A stretch of DNA of 64,000 nt, taken from positions 2,725,377 to 2,789,376 of the forward strand of contig JAJEKV010000082.1 in NCBI GenBank assembly GCA_021234155.1, read 5' to 3'. Positions within the stretch are counted from its first letter, which is position 1. Every line of letters begins with the position of its first letter. The notes beneath the pieces are model-generated. The model was not told the origin of the DNA, ran no database searches, and worked only from the letters and a program-made list of their open reading frames with translations. This DNA comes from Isoetes taiwanensis. Its lineage: Eukaryota > Streptophyta > Lycopodiopsida > Isoetales > Isoetaceae. The translations under genes were made by a program, and so were the position numbers. This document shows, one piece after another, positions 10,945 through 23,514 of the stretch.

Positions 10945-12264
10945 CTGCTTTGATTTCCATTCTTGAGGGGCAAGGCAGTTTTCATGCGGTTTTTTTTTTC
11001 CATGGAAGGCAGCCCTTGCGAAATTCCTTCCGGCTCCCTCTGAACCAATTCAACAAGGCCGACTGCACAGAATCGGCTCCTACAAGCAATTTAGGTATTC
11101 CAGTGGGCCTTCAACTTAGGGTTCCAATTCCTATGTGCTACAATATGCTTTTGTGTTCAGGTGAGAAAAGGCAGCCGAAGCAGATTTATTATGCTACATG
11201 TTTATATTGCTTTTTTTCCACGATTATGGTTCCAGGGTTTCGGATTTGGCATCTGTTTAGTGGCAATAGGCAACACCAAAGCGATTTTAAGATACTTTAG
11301 TATTTAATCAAAGAAAGATCGTGTCTTCGCAACTAAAGCAGTAATCTTTGATTGCCATTTGTAGATAATACTCCACTAGCAGCATCCGGTAGTGCCGATA
11401 GTACCTATCTCTTTTTATATCCAGCAGATCTCTTTACTCCAGAAAATATTTTGCCCCAAAACAGAGATTCAATGTGAAATGTTTGTCATACCTTCTTTTA
11501 ATATTCTATGCTATCCTAGATGCCTTGGAAGCTACAAACTCCTGAATTCAAGTCTGCATTTCTCCAAGTTTCTTTAGCTCTTTGCACTGATCCTGATCAA
11601 TTTACAAAACTCTTTCCTTTACAATGCTAGGAAGTTCAAGTCATTATCGGGTTAAGCATTCATGTAGCAAAATTTGCAAAAATATATTACATGCAACAAA
11701 TAGTGGATCGTGTATGTCCTTGGTTTTGTTTTTTGGTTTTTTGTTTTTTGGTTGTTCTAAGATTCTCACAGCTCCAAATAATGCTTCATCATTCACATAC
11801 ACCTGCGATAAGCTTTTTTTTAGTCATGCTACCATATCGAAGAAATTCCATTTTTTTCATCATGTTATTGTAATATCATCTTCATCTTTGTGCAGAAAAT
11901 TGTGGCCTGCCTTCTGAAGTCCAGATATGAAGCTTTTAATGTTCAATTTTTTGCATTTCTTCATGTCTCTATGAGAAGCAAATATATTGGCGATGCTGGA
12001 GAGGTGCAGACATGCGGACAATGCTACAGATGCTCATGCTACTAACTTCCTACTCATCAGCTGGTTATTGTGATATGAACCCTTTGCAGTATAAATTATG
12101 GGCATCTGCAACATCTCAAGCAGCAATCACAGATCGGCAAGTTGGAACAATGGGACATCACTAAAGTTGCCTTTGTTTCTAGTTGCTTCTCATCTCAAAG
12201 ATATTTTTTCTTGTCTACTTTCTAGCTAATAATGACACTTATTTTATCATAATATGATATATTG

Positions 12265-12380
12265 TCATGTTTCTTGGCCTACATATTGCTTTTGTTTAAT
12301 ATGATACATTGTCCTGTTTCAAGGCCTACATATTTGTTTAATATGATACATTGTCCTGTTTCTTGGCCTACATATTGCTT
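12265..12380 (+). repeat. Tandem repeat of TTTAATATGATACATTGTCC
   Basis: Three imperfect copies, about 50 bp apart, of a unit containing ATGATACATTGTCCTGTTTC and GGCCTACATATT. They lie inside the hAT-like element. Confidence 0.65.
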
Positions 12381-12517
12381 TTGTTAGGGCCGGAAGGGCC
12401 CAATTTTTTTCTAATGTAACAACTAGCATGTAACAACCATTAAACTAATTTACATAGACCATTATGCTCAATATTCTTAAATAAAATCCCTCGTGATAAT
12501 ATCAATTTATTTCAGTA

Positions 12518-12595
12518 TAATGTAATGACTTTGTTTGTTTTTGCCCGAAGGGCAAAACTTTTTTAACCTATAACACAAACCATTACATTACACTT
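12518..12595 (+). other. Structured hairpin region (nested stems)
   Basis: The outer arms TAATGTAATG..TTTGT (12518-12535) and ACAAACCATTACATTA (12577-12592) can pair. The inner hairpin is TTTTGCCC-GAA-GGGCAAAA, followed by CTTTTTTAACC. The same architecture occurs at 31207-31290 and 55442-55530 with different stem sequences. Confidence 0.5.
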
Positions 12596-12633
12596 TAAAA
12601 TTAAATTCCCCTTAAACCCCTTTTGTTTGGGTG

Positions 12634-12888
12634 CATATTCACATGGGGGTGACGCGTAGGCAGCGAGAGCCCCTGTAATTATGTTTTGCACGTATAAAAT
12701 CAACACCATATAGTATATTGCCTGAAATCTTATAGTATTTTGCAAATCTTGTTATACAGTATAACAAATTCTATACATCCATACCCCACAAATGAGGAAC
12801 TTTGTGTACGGTGTAGATTAAGGAATAAGGGGTGAATATGCCTATCCAACAGCTCTCGTTGCCCGGAGTCACCCCCCGTGTGAATATG
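12634..12888. mobile_element. MITE-like 255-bp inverted repeat
   Basis: The left arm 12634-12670 and the right arm 12852-12888 are inverted copies over about 35 bp (CATATTCACA.GGGGGTGAC ... GGCA.CGAGAGC). It lies wholly inside the hAT-like element, so it is either a nested MITE or an internal part of that element. No clear target duplication was seen. Confidence 0.55.
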
Positions 12889-13831
12889 TTGTTCATTCTT
12901 AAAAGCACGCCTGCTCGCTTTTGAGTACTTTGTCGTATTTTTCTCGTATCCCAGATTTGTGATTCAGAAGTTTTTTTTTTTGGCATGCCGTATCGTATTC
13001 CGTATCCATATTTGGTAACTATGCTCTGAAATCCGATTATCCATTTTATGGACTAACCTATTGACTCTGAGACATCTATGGATCACTTGCCACCACAAAA
13101 CTACTACTTTGGGATGAAGCAGCTTATCCCATACCCATATCCAAACACTTTTCCATTGTGGCTGAGGGACCTGAAGATGCCACCTATTAGATGGCGGCAG
13201 GATTTCAGAATGCAAAAGCAATTTATACACAGAAGACACAAACCGGCCTGGCTGGATATCCTGATGGCAACCCCATACGACTACCTCAATCTGTGGACCA
13301 GAATCCCGTGGCAACAATGCAGCATATGATTCCAGATTACTCTGTCCCATCTGTACAACAAGAACTTTGTTCTAAATGCATCCCATGACACGAGATGACC
13401 AGACTCATACCAAGCTACAATAATGCTGATACCAGCTGCTATCCATCGTCATTGTGTCTTTGGATGAACAACCACACTTAGAGGCACATTCTTTGGAGTG
13501 TCATGCAAAGGAATCCACCAGCATGGAGTGGACAACTGAAGACATGCCTCAGGATTAATATGGAAAAGAGATATGACAGTGTCCCAAGCAGCAAGCAACC
13601 CCTTTAGAAAGGGAGAAGCATTAGGATACGGATGCATATGATAAAGCAAAGCCCAAGAAGGAGGAGCTTAATGGTGGCCTTATGAAATGGGAGACAATGC
13701 TGAATCGACTGCACCAACAACCTCAGGCCAGGAGAATCATCCTTACCAATGAAAATCCTCCAAATAAACTTTGATATCATCACCTTGCTTTGGAGGTGAA
13801 AATCCAACATACCAAGACCAGAGTTCTCTCG

Positions 13832-14280
13832 TCATCTTCTTGAATATCTGCAATAGTATCATTATGGGTAAGAACATATTCTTGCTCTACTAGTTCCTCC
13901 AATTTCCTCATATCTTCCAACGTTACAAATTCAACAAAACCTACAAGATCATATGTATTCTCTGTCAGTGGTTATTGGATCTCAGAGCTTGTTGGCTTGG
14001 CGCTATCACCAGCATCCTTAACTGGCTTTTACAAGCATAATTGTTTCGCTCTGCAAGTACAAATGTGCCTTCCTTTGGCGGTGTTTTTTTGCTTTCACAA
14101 TCTTCATTTGTTAGTCTTGGTAAGCATAGAAACAACAATAGCATCCTTTTTCGTATCTTTCTTCCTATATACATAATGTGGTTATGCATTACCAATGAAA
14201 AAAAATTACTTAAAAACCACAAGGTGAACCAAATTAAGGAAAAAAGTGCACAAGAAATTAAGTTTTGTCATAGACGTAAC
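13832..14280. other. Unassigned sequence before the satellite
   Basis: No gene or repeat family recognised. Confidence 0.35.
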
Positions 14281-14335
14281 CAATCCAAAATATATGTTGT
14301 CTATGATGTCATAGCACAAGGCAGTCCAATCTAAA
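14281..14335 (+). repeat. Left remnant of TATGATATCATAG satellite
   Basis: One unit (CTATGATGTCATAGCACAAG with CAATCCAAAATA upstream) stands directly before the Helitron. The array resumes at 17027 on its other side, so the Helitron split one array. Confidence 0.75.
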
Positions 14336-14810
14336 TCTTATATTATAATGTTTTGCTGTAATTCCTGGATCCAGCCCTAGATTGGATGGCTGAGATCCAT
14401 CTTAGTAATTTCGATGGTCAGGATTTTTAGGGCGATTTTTAGGGCTTGCCCGCAATAGAACTCCCTGCTGAAGGGAGCGTTACAAGCAGATGCATCTGGA
14501 AGTTCTGGAACTCCTAAAAATCGAAGGCTCAGCCCCCCTCTTCTGTGCAGGGTTTTGTTGGGCGTCCACGCGCTCTAGCTATGGCGGTTGCGGTTGTAGC
14601 ACTCAAGCCTATTTCCTCTTTACAAAGGTTAGATGGCTTCTATTTTCCTTTTACTAACCAGTGACAATGTAATAACCCATCGGCTTCCAAATCCAAGCTC
14701 TGAAGTTTCTATCGCATCTGCTCAAAGTTGCTGGTACTTTGGATTGATCATTCTGTTTTAGGGCAATCAAAGAAAATGACGAAATCAAAGACTGCCAAAA
14801 GAGTAATGAG

Positions 14811-16124
<1,314 letters not shown>

Positions 16125-16369
16125 TAGTGTACTTTGACCCAAGAGGGTTATATGTTCAATATTGTTGGACCAGATTCAGTTGGGTTAATGTTTGCCTAAA
16201 TTTTTACTGCCTATCAAGATAGTTGTTCGAGTCTCCTTTTCTTGACCAGGGTTGTAAGCATATGCATACCCACATGACTGATATACCATGAAGATTACAA
16301 GTGTGCATTACTAATGCACAACTCTACTCTCTGCCACACAGGTCAGCTCAAATACAAATACAAACTTCA

Positions 16370-16790
16370 CTAACAACAAATGTCAAACAACTTCGTTTCA
16401 ACTTTTCATATGCATATTCGAGTTGCCCCACTCCACAAATGTCAAACAACTTCGTTTTAACTTTTCATATGCAAATACAAGTTATACCAGGAGTGGGGCA
16501 ACCAAATAGGGTCTTTTCTTTAGACAAGCTATCTATGATTTCTTTAGGCCTTTGTCGATAAGCATGTCCTTTTTGTTATAGCAGTTGGGGCAATGCTATG
16601 CAGCATTCCATGAACAATTGCTTTATTGTCCTTTAAGCCATTTGCCAAAACTAAGCATGTTCGTTTTATTATAGCAGTTTAAGGCAACAGAATATTTTAT
16701 AACTTAAGCAGCATTCCATGAACAACTGCATTATCTTTCAACACTCCATGAACAACTGCATTAACAGTCAGCACTCTAGGAACAGGTCAT
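16370..16790 (+). repeat. Short direct repeats in the Helitron 3' part
   Basis: A 60-odd-bp unit containing AATGTCAAACAACTTCGTTT and AACTTTTCATATGCA is duplicated at about 16378-16485. The phrase CATTCCATGAACAA then recurs at about 16605, 16712 and (shorter) 16743. Noncoding. Confidence 0.65.
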
Positions 16791-16996
16791 GAAAAGGCAG
16801 AACAGGTCATGAAAAGGCCAATCATGTTTCTTTGTTAATCAATTGGAGAGGGAAACCACCAATACAGATGTAACAAATACGATTGCGTATGCAAGTTCTG
16901 TCTTACATGCTAGGCCAACATAGATGTAACAAATATAAGGGATGAATTATGCAGATACAAGAGGAGTTTGCTAGCACGACATTAACAAAAAGGACA

Positions 16997-17026
16997 GTGC
17001 CCAGCAACGCTGGGCACCATAACTAG
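16997..17026 (+). other. Helitron 3' hairpin and CTAG terminus
   Basis: Stem GTGCCCAGC/GCTGGGCAC with an AAC loop, spacer CATAA, then CTAG. The second Helitron (28569, minus) ends with CCCGGC-AAC-GCCGGG, CACCGTTA and CTAG: the same loop and nearly the same spacer, with compensated stem changes. Confidence 0.85.
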
Positions 17027-17540
17027 TATGTCTATGATATCATAGCACAACCCAATCCAAAATAGAGCCGCCTTTGACATCATAGCACAAGTCAAACTAA
17101 AAGGTCATCTTTGACATGCATAAGCCAGTCCAAAAGAAAGTCGTCTTTGACATCATAGCTACAAACCGATCCAAAATAAACTTTGTCTATGATATCATAA
17201 CGCAAGCCTTAAAGAAATAGATATCATAGCACAAGCCTTAAGAAATGTAATCCATCTCTCTCATATCACAAGCCTTTAAAATATTATGTCTACGATATCA
17301 TGGCAGGAGCCTTTTTAAGCATTTATTTGGTCTATGATATCATAGCACATGCCTTTAACGAATATATTATTTCTCTGATGTCATAGCACAGAACAATACT
17401 AAATAAATTCAAGCTATATCCTTCTAGCAAAAGCACTTTTCATAATATACCTTGTCTCGTCGTCATAGCACAAGCCGCTCCAAATTATGCTCGATGTCTA
17501 TGTCCTCATAGCAAAAGCATGTTAAAAAAAGGATAGTAGT
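17027..17540 (+). repeat. TATGATATCATAG satellite array
   Basis: About ten degenerate units of roughly 45-60 bp carry CTATGATATCATAGCACAAGCC in variants (GACATCATAGCACAAG, CGTCATAGCACAAGCC). The core CTATGATATCATAG is palindromic. Single related copies stand at 14300 and 22585. Confidence 0.75.
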
Positions 17541-17661
17541 GCAAGCCTGTGGCATCTCTGTGTGCTTACACAGTTAGATGAGACATGTAAATTTTGTACT
17601 TTTTCTCTGATTAATAAACTTTTTGGCTTTCGTCCTTCAAAAAAAAAAAAAAAAAAAAAAA
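17541..17661 (+). mobile_element. LINE or retroposon 3' end with poly(A)
   Basis: About 95 bp ending GATTAATAAACTTTTTGGC, TTTCGTCCTTC and then 22 A (17640-17661). An AATAAA-like signal precedes the tail. The body is severely 5'-truncated. CCTGTGGC upstream and CTTGTGGC after the tail may be a diverged target duplication. Confidence 0.5.
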
Positions 17662-18034
17662 CTTGTGGCGCGGAGCAAAAAACAAGAGAGGAACATTAAA
17701 CAGCATACAGAATTAGGCTCAAAATATGAAAATGAACGAGAAAATCTTAACACATGGAGCTAAAAACATGAGGAACATACCTTGAAATCTAACAAAAGAC
17801 CTACCTAAAAACTAGAAAAAAAACCTGAAAATGCAAAGAAGACAGAAATGTTTTACCTATTTCTAGCCATAATTTTTGCCAAATTGTAGGTAGCTAGCTC
17901 CCCTACAACTAGATGCAATGAGCCGCTCCACCACCTCCTGTACATACTATCCCGCTTTGATAAAGAAAAACTACAAGATTCATCATTGGGACATAGCCAA
18001 ACCTGTGCAAATTTTCATGGAGCATGCTTCCCTG

Positions 18035-18500
18035 AAATAAATTGGCAAATAGAACTCCGGATTTGCAAATCTTCTATCAGTTAATCAATTGCAAATTGGA
18101 CATGCAAATTGCTTTCTGCAAATCTTCTCAATTGATTTCTTCAAACAGTTTCTCTAATTTGCTATTGCAAATGGCCTATGGAATTGCTTTAGAAACCCGG
18201 CTAGGCAAATCACTATGGCAAATCGCAAATACAAATCGTTCTGGCAAACTGCTGCTGCTAATCCATACTGTAAATTGCTCCAAAAAACCAATATGACAAT
18301 TGCTTCCAGAAACCCTACTGGCAAATCGCTTCCAAAAACCCTATTGGCAAATCGATGTGGAAAATCGGCATAACAAATTCCGTACCAAAAACCGCTACTG
18401 GCAGATCACTTTGAAAAATCGACATCGAAAATCCCTATCGCAAATGCTTTGGAAATCGGCTAACTGCAAACGCTTTTCTGTTGAAAAATCGGTTTGTCCT
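18035..18500 (+). repeat. Degenerate GGCAAATCG repeat
   Basis: The phrases TTGGCAAAT, ACTGGCAAATCGCTTCC and AAAAACCCTA alternate at roughly 30-bp intervals. It ends near a CCTATGCCGTCATAG that is also found at 22537. Noncoding. Confidence 0.55.
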
Positions 18501-19540
18501 ATGCCGTCATAGGCTCTTGCCTTTTCTAAACAAGATGCTAACGCATCAAGGGGTTGCCCGTTGGCATTGGACCCTTTGGGATCTTGGGGATGGCAACAAT
18601 GTTCCTAATCTTCAACTTCAACTTGCTTTAATCATATTGATATAAGGTTTGCATGGTTAGAGAAGCATGTATAAGGCAACAATCATAAACACCTAGTAGG
18701 GCTCACAATATGGAATAAGCAATGAGCATGTCTACAGCTTATAGACTTGTTATAAACACATGTTGATGGACATTTTGCCCCCTTGGGGCCTCTCCACGTG
18801 ATAGGTACAAGGACATAAATCACCATTGCCAACATTGATAAGTAGATCTTGAAATTTGTGGAGTGAAAAACATGTATCAATAATGGGATTTGAATCGTTA
18901 ATGGGTTTTCTATCGTAGTAGCAGTAGCGCATTTTTTGTTGAACCTATTGTAACCTAGTAGTGAAGGTGGCTACATATGGTGCGAGGAACAAATTAAAAT
19001 CACGCAAGACCCGTAGCTTGCAATTGGTTCTGCTTTGGCCGCCATCGTTTTATGCCTTCATATAAGAACAAGAAATCTTCCTCTTTGTCTAGGAAAAAGC
19101 AACACCCTAATTTTGGCTCTGGATGAAGGTACGCTCACGCTTTGCTAAAGAAGGGCCATTAACTTAAAAAAAAAAAAAAAAAAAAACAAACAAACAAACA
19201 AAACGACATTACACTATTAAAAACTACTCCACAGGGTCTTTTGTGGGCCTTATGATTTGGACAAAGGGATTGATTTTTGTGTAATGGCATGGGTTTTGTA
19301 GAATGGAAATATTAAAGGATCTCAGTTTGGTTAGTAGGGGAAAATAACTCAAAATTGAATGGAATGGTGGCACAGTATGACCACGACAAGGACACGACAA
19401 GGTAGATGTGTGATTTTCAGTCGGTGACTATTGTTTAGTTTAGTTCAGTTCATTTTGAGCAAGATTTTGAAGTTGTTGGTGCAGTCCAGTTCGGTGGAGT
19501 TCGTTTTGGAAATGAATCTGAGCCTTATGTTAACTTGAAG
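18501..19540. other. Unassigned; contains an A-rich tail at 19165-19203
   Basis: An A-run of about 20 followed by (CAAA)4 at about 19165-19203 looks like a plus-strand retroposon tail, but no element body was identified. No gene recognised. Confidence 0.35.
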
Positions 19541-19695
19541 TCGGTACTGACACTTGACACTGTGGACGATAAAAAACTATTCTTATTCTTATTCTTATTC
19601 TTATTCTTATTCTTATTCTTATTCTTATTCTTATTCTTATTCTTATTCTTATTCTTATTCTTATTCTTATTCTTATTCTTATTCTTATTCTTATA
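19541..19695 (+). repeat. (TTATTC)n microsatellite behind GTGGACGATAAAAA
   Basis: About 19 perfect hexamer units run from 19578 to 19694. The sequence just before them, CTGTGGACGATAAAAAACT, matches the tail that precedes the microsatellites at 1.09 kb and 55.58 kb. It is therefore probably the 3' end of a non-LTR element with an expanded tail. The long frames crossing it (Leu/Phe, Tyr/Ser or Ile/Arg repeats) are artefacts. Confidence 0.7.
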
Positions 19696-19699
19696 TAAA

Positions 19700-20460
19700 G
19701 GATTCGAGTATGCGGCAACTGGAATTGTTGGTTTTCGAGCAATTCTCGGAAGTGTTGGTTCCTGAGCAATTTTAAGCTAGTTTTTGATGGCATCTAGTTT
19801 TACGGTTGCTTCGATGCGAGTAGAAGAGGTGCCGGTTGAAAACTTGAATTATGCCAATGCTTTTAGTCAATGCAACGATTCCATTAATTCAGAGATGGAG
19901 TTATCGGAGTTGGACAGTCTGCTTTGTTTGGAGCCAGGCTCAGGTGGGACTCTCCGAGTGCGGCAGCAAAATTGTTTTTCCTTGATGCAATTTTTGGGGA
20001 ATTGTATACGAGTCCTTGTACTTGTGGAATATAGGTATACAAAGTGGATGGGCGATTGCAAAGAATGTGTTGTGATGGCACAAATGCTTACCTTGTTCAC
20101 CGAGTCCTACACAAGAAAACCTACAGCAACAAGTCAATTCACAAGTCAAGTTGGTCACTTTTTTCCCACATATATTCACAAGTCAAGTTGGTCGTAGCAA
20201 CATATATTATCTAGATTTTAATAGATGCACAAAACGGCAAGACAGAAAGCATCTGCAGATAAGGTCATACAAACACAATACAATTGGGCTAACCATAAAT
20301 GTGCATTGCAACAAGTGCAAGAAATTCACATTCCTGCCATACAGACTGCATGAAATCATTGTCCCTTAAAAAGAGTAAATGCTATACAACCATAATATTT
20401 CTTACTCCCTTAAAACCTGAACCATGTACATCCAGAGCTTAGAGCCCCACTCTATTCTAA
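19700..20460. other. Unassigned; open 137-codon frame
   Basis: A plus-strand frame at 19784-20197 starts at ATG and includes a Glu/Leu-rich stretch (SEMELSELDSLLCLEPG). No family recognised and no splice support. It may be a gene fragment or chance. Confidence 0.25.
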
Positions 20461-20464
20461 CAAA

Positions 20465-21990
20465 TTAGAAAATGTTTTTCCTTGAACAACTCCATTACGT
20501 ATTTGCTCTTCTATATCAGCAACATGGCCTGGACCATGGGGTATAAAGATGGCTGTATTTTTTGATGAGTTGCCAACCTCTTTTATGGTGTCAAAATATG
20601 CGGTCATCATCACCAAGTCCATGACGTCTTTCAAGAAGTTCATGGAACATTATGTGAGAAAGCCAAGATATTCTCTCAAGACCATCTCAGAATTGCTCTG
20701 TCTCGACAAGCAACACCAAGGCCCGATAGATATTTAGATTCAAAGATCGCCTCAGCTCTCTTCACCGCAGAAATTTTCTCCGCTTCACCTTTCTCTATTG
20801 TTGCCATTCTCATCCTTAATGCATCAAGTGAACAGATTTTCAAAGGTATAAAGTGAACAAATTTCATTATGTCCATTACAAATGGCTCCTAATTAATTAA
20901 ACACTTCAAGCAAACGTCATTACCTGTATTAATGTCATTCATTGCGCAGACGCGACAGAGGCATCGGGCAAAATATCCACAATGAGTGTCTCGCTCTTAT
21001 GTTGAACCCATATGCGGACATCACCTACACCATTTTGCAAATTATTAAAACCAAAAATCGATTGTAAACGCATATAGAAAATAAGGGTACAATCATGTTG
21101 ATTAGTACCTTTTCAAGTTCTTCGATATGATTTGGCAACCTCATTTTTCTGCTCAAACACTTCATCTAATGTTAACCTTGGAACACATGCGCGCATTAAC
21201 CGCAGGTAGAATGAGTTTAGAAAGGGCCAAGCAAAATTCTCCAATAATAGCTAAAACATACCATCAAACACATAAGCTTGTATCTCGCTCCTTTGGACTT
21301 TGAAGTTCATAAAAAGCATCATCGGCATTTGCTTTCGCACAACACGATATTGAATGGAACACTCCGTAAAAACAAATACGTTATCCCTGCAGCAATCGGG
21401 TTACAAAAAAATATTATGATTCAATATTTAACGTAGATGATGTGTTCGTGATCGTTTATGTTGAACTTAAAGCCATTCTTTACTACGTAAGACGACCATG
21501 ATGAAAAAAAATTAAATGGAATATTCGTTAGAGGGGTGGGGAGTCAACTTACCTATGTGGCTTACTTTCTCCCATTAATTATGTAATATCTTCCATGCTT
21601 TTTCTTCTTTAACCATTTCTCTTGTTTTTCAGACCTAAAGAACCCTATCAACAGATATCTGCACACTCCAAAGACCTTAAAATCAGGCCCAGTTAGATTT
21701 AAAACATTAAAGGAGTCTGTAAGACGGAACTATGGCAAGGAATTCTCGAGGTAGTGCGATAAGATAAGATTGTTATGCTTGAAACTATTTTCTGGGTGAA
21801 TTATCAAATTGATTAGATAGCCAATGAAAATCCATGAGAAGCCCCATTATAGAAAATCCTGGAAATCATCTCTTATTTTCGAAAGGGCTGATCAAAAGAG
21901 ATGGAAAATAAGAGCTCACCCGAGTCTTGGTCTCACAACGCACATTCCTTGCAAAGCTTAGAAATCAGAAAATATGTTGCTTCAGCTCTT
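20465..21990 (-). pseudogene. HIR (SPFH/prohibitin-like) pseudogene
   Basis: HIR proteins are plasma-membrane SPFH scaffolds tied to hypersensitive cell death. Exons read on the minus strand: up to about 21990 to 21920 (VRCETKTR, then a GT donor); 21386-21262 (RDNVFVFTECSIQYR ... EIQAYVFD); 21204 to about 21109 (MRACVPRLTLDEVFEQKNEV); about 21027-20933 (ETLIVDILPDASV); 20840-20465 ([59 protein letters not shown]). The order and spacing match a full HIR apart from the N-terminus. Frameshifts occur in at least three exons (after QYR, after EVAK, after DRAIL). Introns are retained, so this is a decayed genomic copy or transposon-captured fragment. Its 5' exon was not found. Confidence 0.85.
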
Positions 21991-22199
21991 TGAATTGAGG
22001 TTTCTGCATCACTGCCTTCATTCTCGCAAGCAACAAAACATTTGATTTCTCAATGAAGATACGTCCTTGAATGCATTTCCTGACTTTTTTGTAAGACAAT
22101 AAAGTGAAAATGCAACGGCGAGAAAGCAAGCAAGCCTACCGTCAGAAGAGGAAGTTACTGATGCAGAACGGAAGAAGCTTGAGATTGTGTAGAAAGATC

Positions 22200-22582
22200 G
22201 ATTGCTGGCCTTCCTCAGGATCATCCTATGCTCAAAAAACCATGGCAAATGTCGAGATCCAAAAAAGGATCCTATGACCATAGCAGCTTACCCGAAATCC
22301 ATCCCTGGAGCAGACATCAGTGGACGACAGGCTTGGAGCCTGAAAGATCTGCCGACCACATCCCCACCCTCCGCCAGCTCATATGGAGCCGTCCAAACGT
22401 CTTCAGGGGTCCCTCAAATCCCAAAAGTCCACAGCCGTCGACAAGGGATATGTCACAAGATTCTTCAATCGCGGCCCTCTATGCGTCTTGCCCCATACTC
22501 CCCAAGGCTTGGCCTACGGGCAACCCAAAAAACTTTGTGCCTATGCCGTCATAGCCTCACAACTCTTCAAAAAAAAAAAAAA
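22200..22582 (+). mobile_element. Poly(A)-tailed, Pro/Ser-rich segment
   Basis: A GC-richer block ends CAACTCTTC followed by 15 A (22568-22582). Two overlapping plus frames are open (133 and 108 codons), both Pro/Ser-rich and without a known domain. Directly after the A-run a lone TATGATATCATAG occurs. Probably a truncated retroposon. Confidence 0.35.
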
Positions 22583-23510
22583 ATGTTTATGATATCATAG
22601 ACATCACGCACCTCTAACGCACTTTTATCTTAACGCATGAGATAAGTTAAAGCTTTTTTTATTTATTTTGGGTTATAGTAGACTTTGCATAATCTAACTA
22701 AATATAAGATTACTAGGAAAAAAAAATTTGGAATTATCTATGTTTTTTGGGTTGCTTTTTCCGGGAATGTTTTCCAGCGATGGGTCGACCTCAGCAAAGA
22801 AGCGATGGGGTTGGGGAAGGGGGGTTTGGAGCGGATGGAATCAGCGGGAGAAGGAGCGGCAGGTAAGAGCGGGGTGTTAGAAAAGGGTTGTCTTGTGACC
22901 AGTTTGCTTTTTTTTCCCTTCTAATTAAATTCGGGATAGGTGTGAGCGAGCAGGGGAGTCGAGAGTCGGAGGTGAAGAGGGAACGACAGGATTTAGAATT
23001 GAAGAGATGCATGGGAGAGGGAGCGGGAAGGCAAGGTCTGGAATCCAAGATTTATGGACGTGAAAGTGGGAATCATCTTAATTGGATTTTTTTTGTTTGA
23101 GCTGATGCAGTTGTGAGCTAAAGAGAAAGGGTTGAACATCTAAAGGGGAGGGCTGGAGCTTTGATCAGTGGACGAATTTTAACTATAGCAGATTTGACTC
23201 CTTATGAGATGGGTTGGACAATCAAGGGCTGTGTGAGAAGGAGTGCTAAAATCATATACAAATGCTCGTGGTGCAGGACATGTTTTTCATATTGAGCTGA
23301 TTGATGATGTTGTATGTTACTCAGAGTAGCCGTTGCAAGCTATGTGTGGGAGGGTTTACAAATTGTGAAAAAGCGTTGATTTTTATTGCAGAATACAAAA
23401 ATTCAGGCATGTATATTTGATTCTTTGATGTGTTTGAAGTCGGTGGGGTAAGAGATAGTGTGTTATATTATTGTAGATTGGATTTGTAATTGATTCTTAT
23501 TGTTGTTGAA
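22583..23510. other. Unassigned, purine-rich in part
   Basis: 22790-23090 is rich in G and A (GGGAGAGGGAGCGGGAAGG and similar). No gene recognised. Confidence 0.35.
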
Positions 23511-23514
23511 TGGA

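Larger units (their letters stand above)
10054..13023. mobile_element. hAT-like DNA transposon, 2,970 bp
   Basis: The termini are inverted: the left end starts CATAGTTACCAAA and the right end, reversed, starts with the same 13 bases. The element is flanked by an 8-bp direct repeat CTCTGAAA (10046-10053 and 13024-13031). Removing it and one repeat rejoins the LINE zinc-finger reading frame exactly, which independently proves both borders. An 8-bp target duplication with short inverted termini is the hAT signature. Several CGTAT-containing subterminal phrases lie near both ends. No transposase is visible inside, so the element is non-autonomous or carries unrelated sequence. Confidence 0.85.
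9569..13830 (-). mobile_element. L1-like LINE 3' half, split by a DNA transposon
   Basis: Read on the minus strand, the element starts near 13830 and ends in poly(A) (T-run 9569-9584). Fragments in order are LQSKVMISKFIWRIFIGKDD, typical of ORF2 downstream of RT, then VWDKLLHPKVVVLWWQVIHR and HKMDNRISE of the zf-RVT domain. At 13024 the reading stops at the hAT-like insertion. It resumes at 10053 with LCPLCQQRVESIEHCFF, the CxxC...H...C zinc-binding motif. Frameshifts and stops make it a pseudogene. The junction before the poly(A) reads CGTCCTTC, as in the tail at 17638. Confidence 0.8.

Noticed and set aside
19530-19793. Frames of Ile-Arg, Leu-Phe or Tyr-Ser repeats
   Set aside because: They are translations of the TTATTC microsatellite.
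22690-22712. A minus-strand Helitron 5' end (TCTTATATTTAG)
   Set aside because: It resembles the 5' end at 14336, but no matching hairpin-CTAG end was found at lower coordinates.
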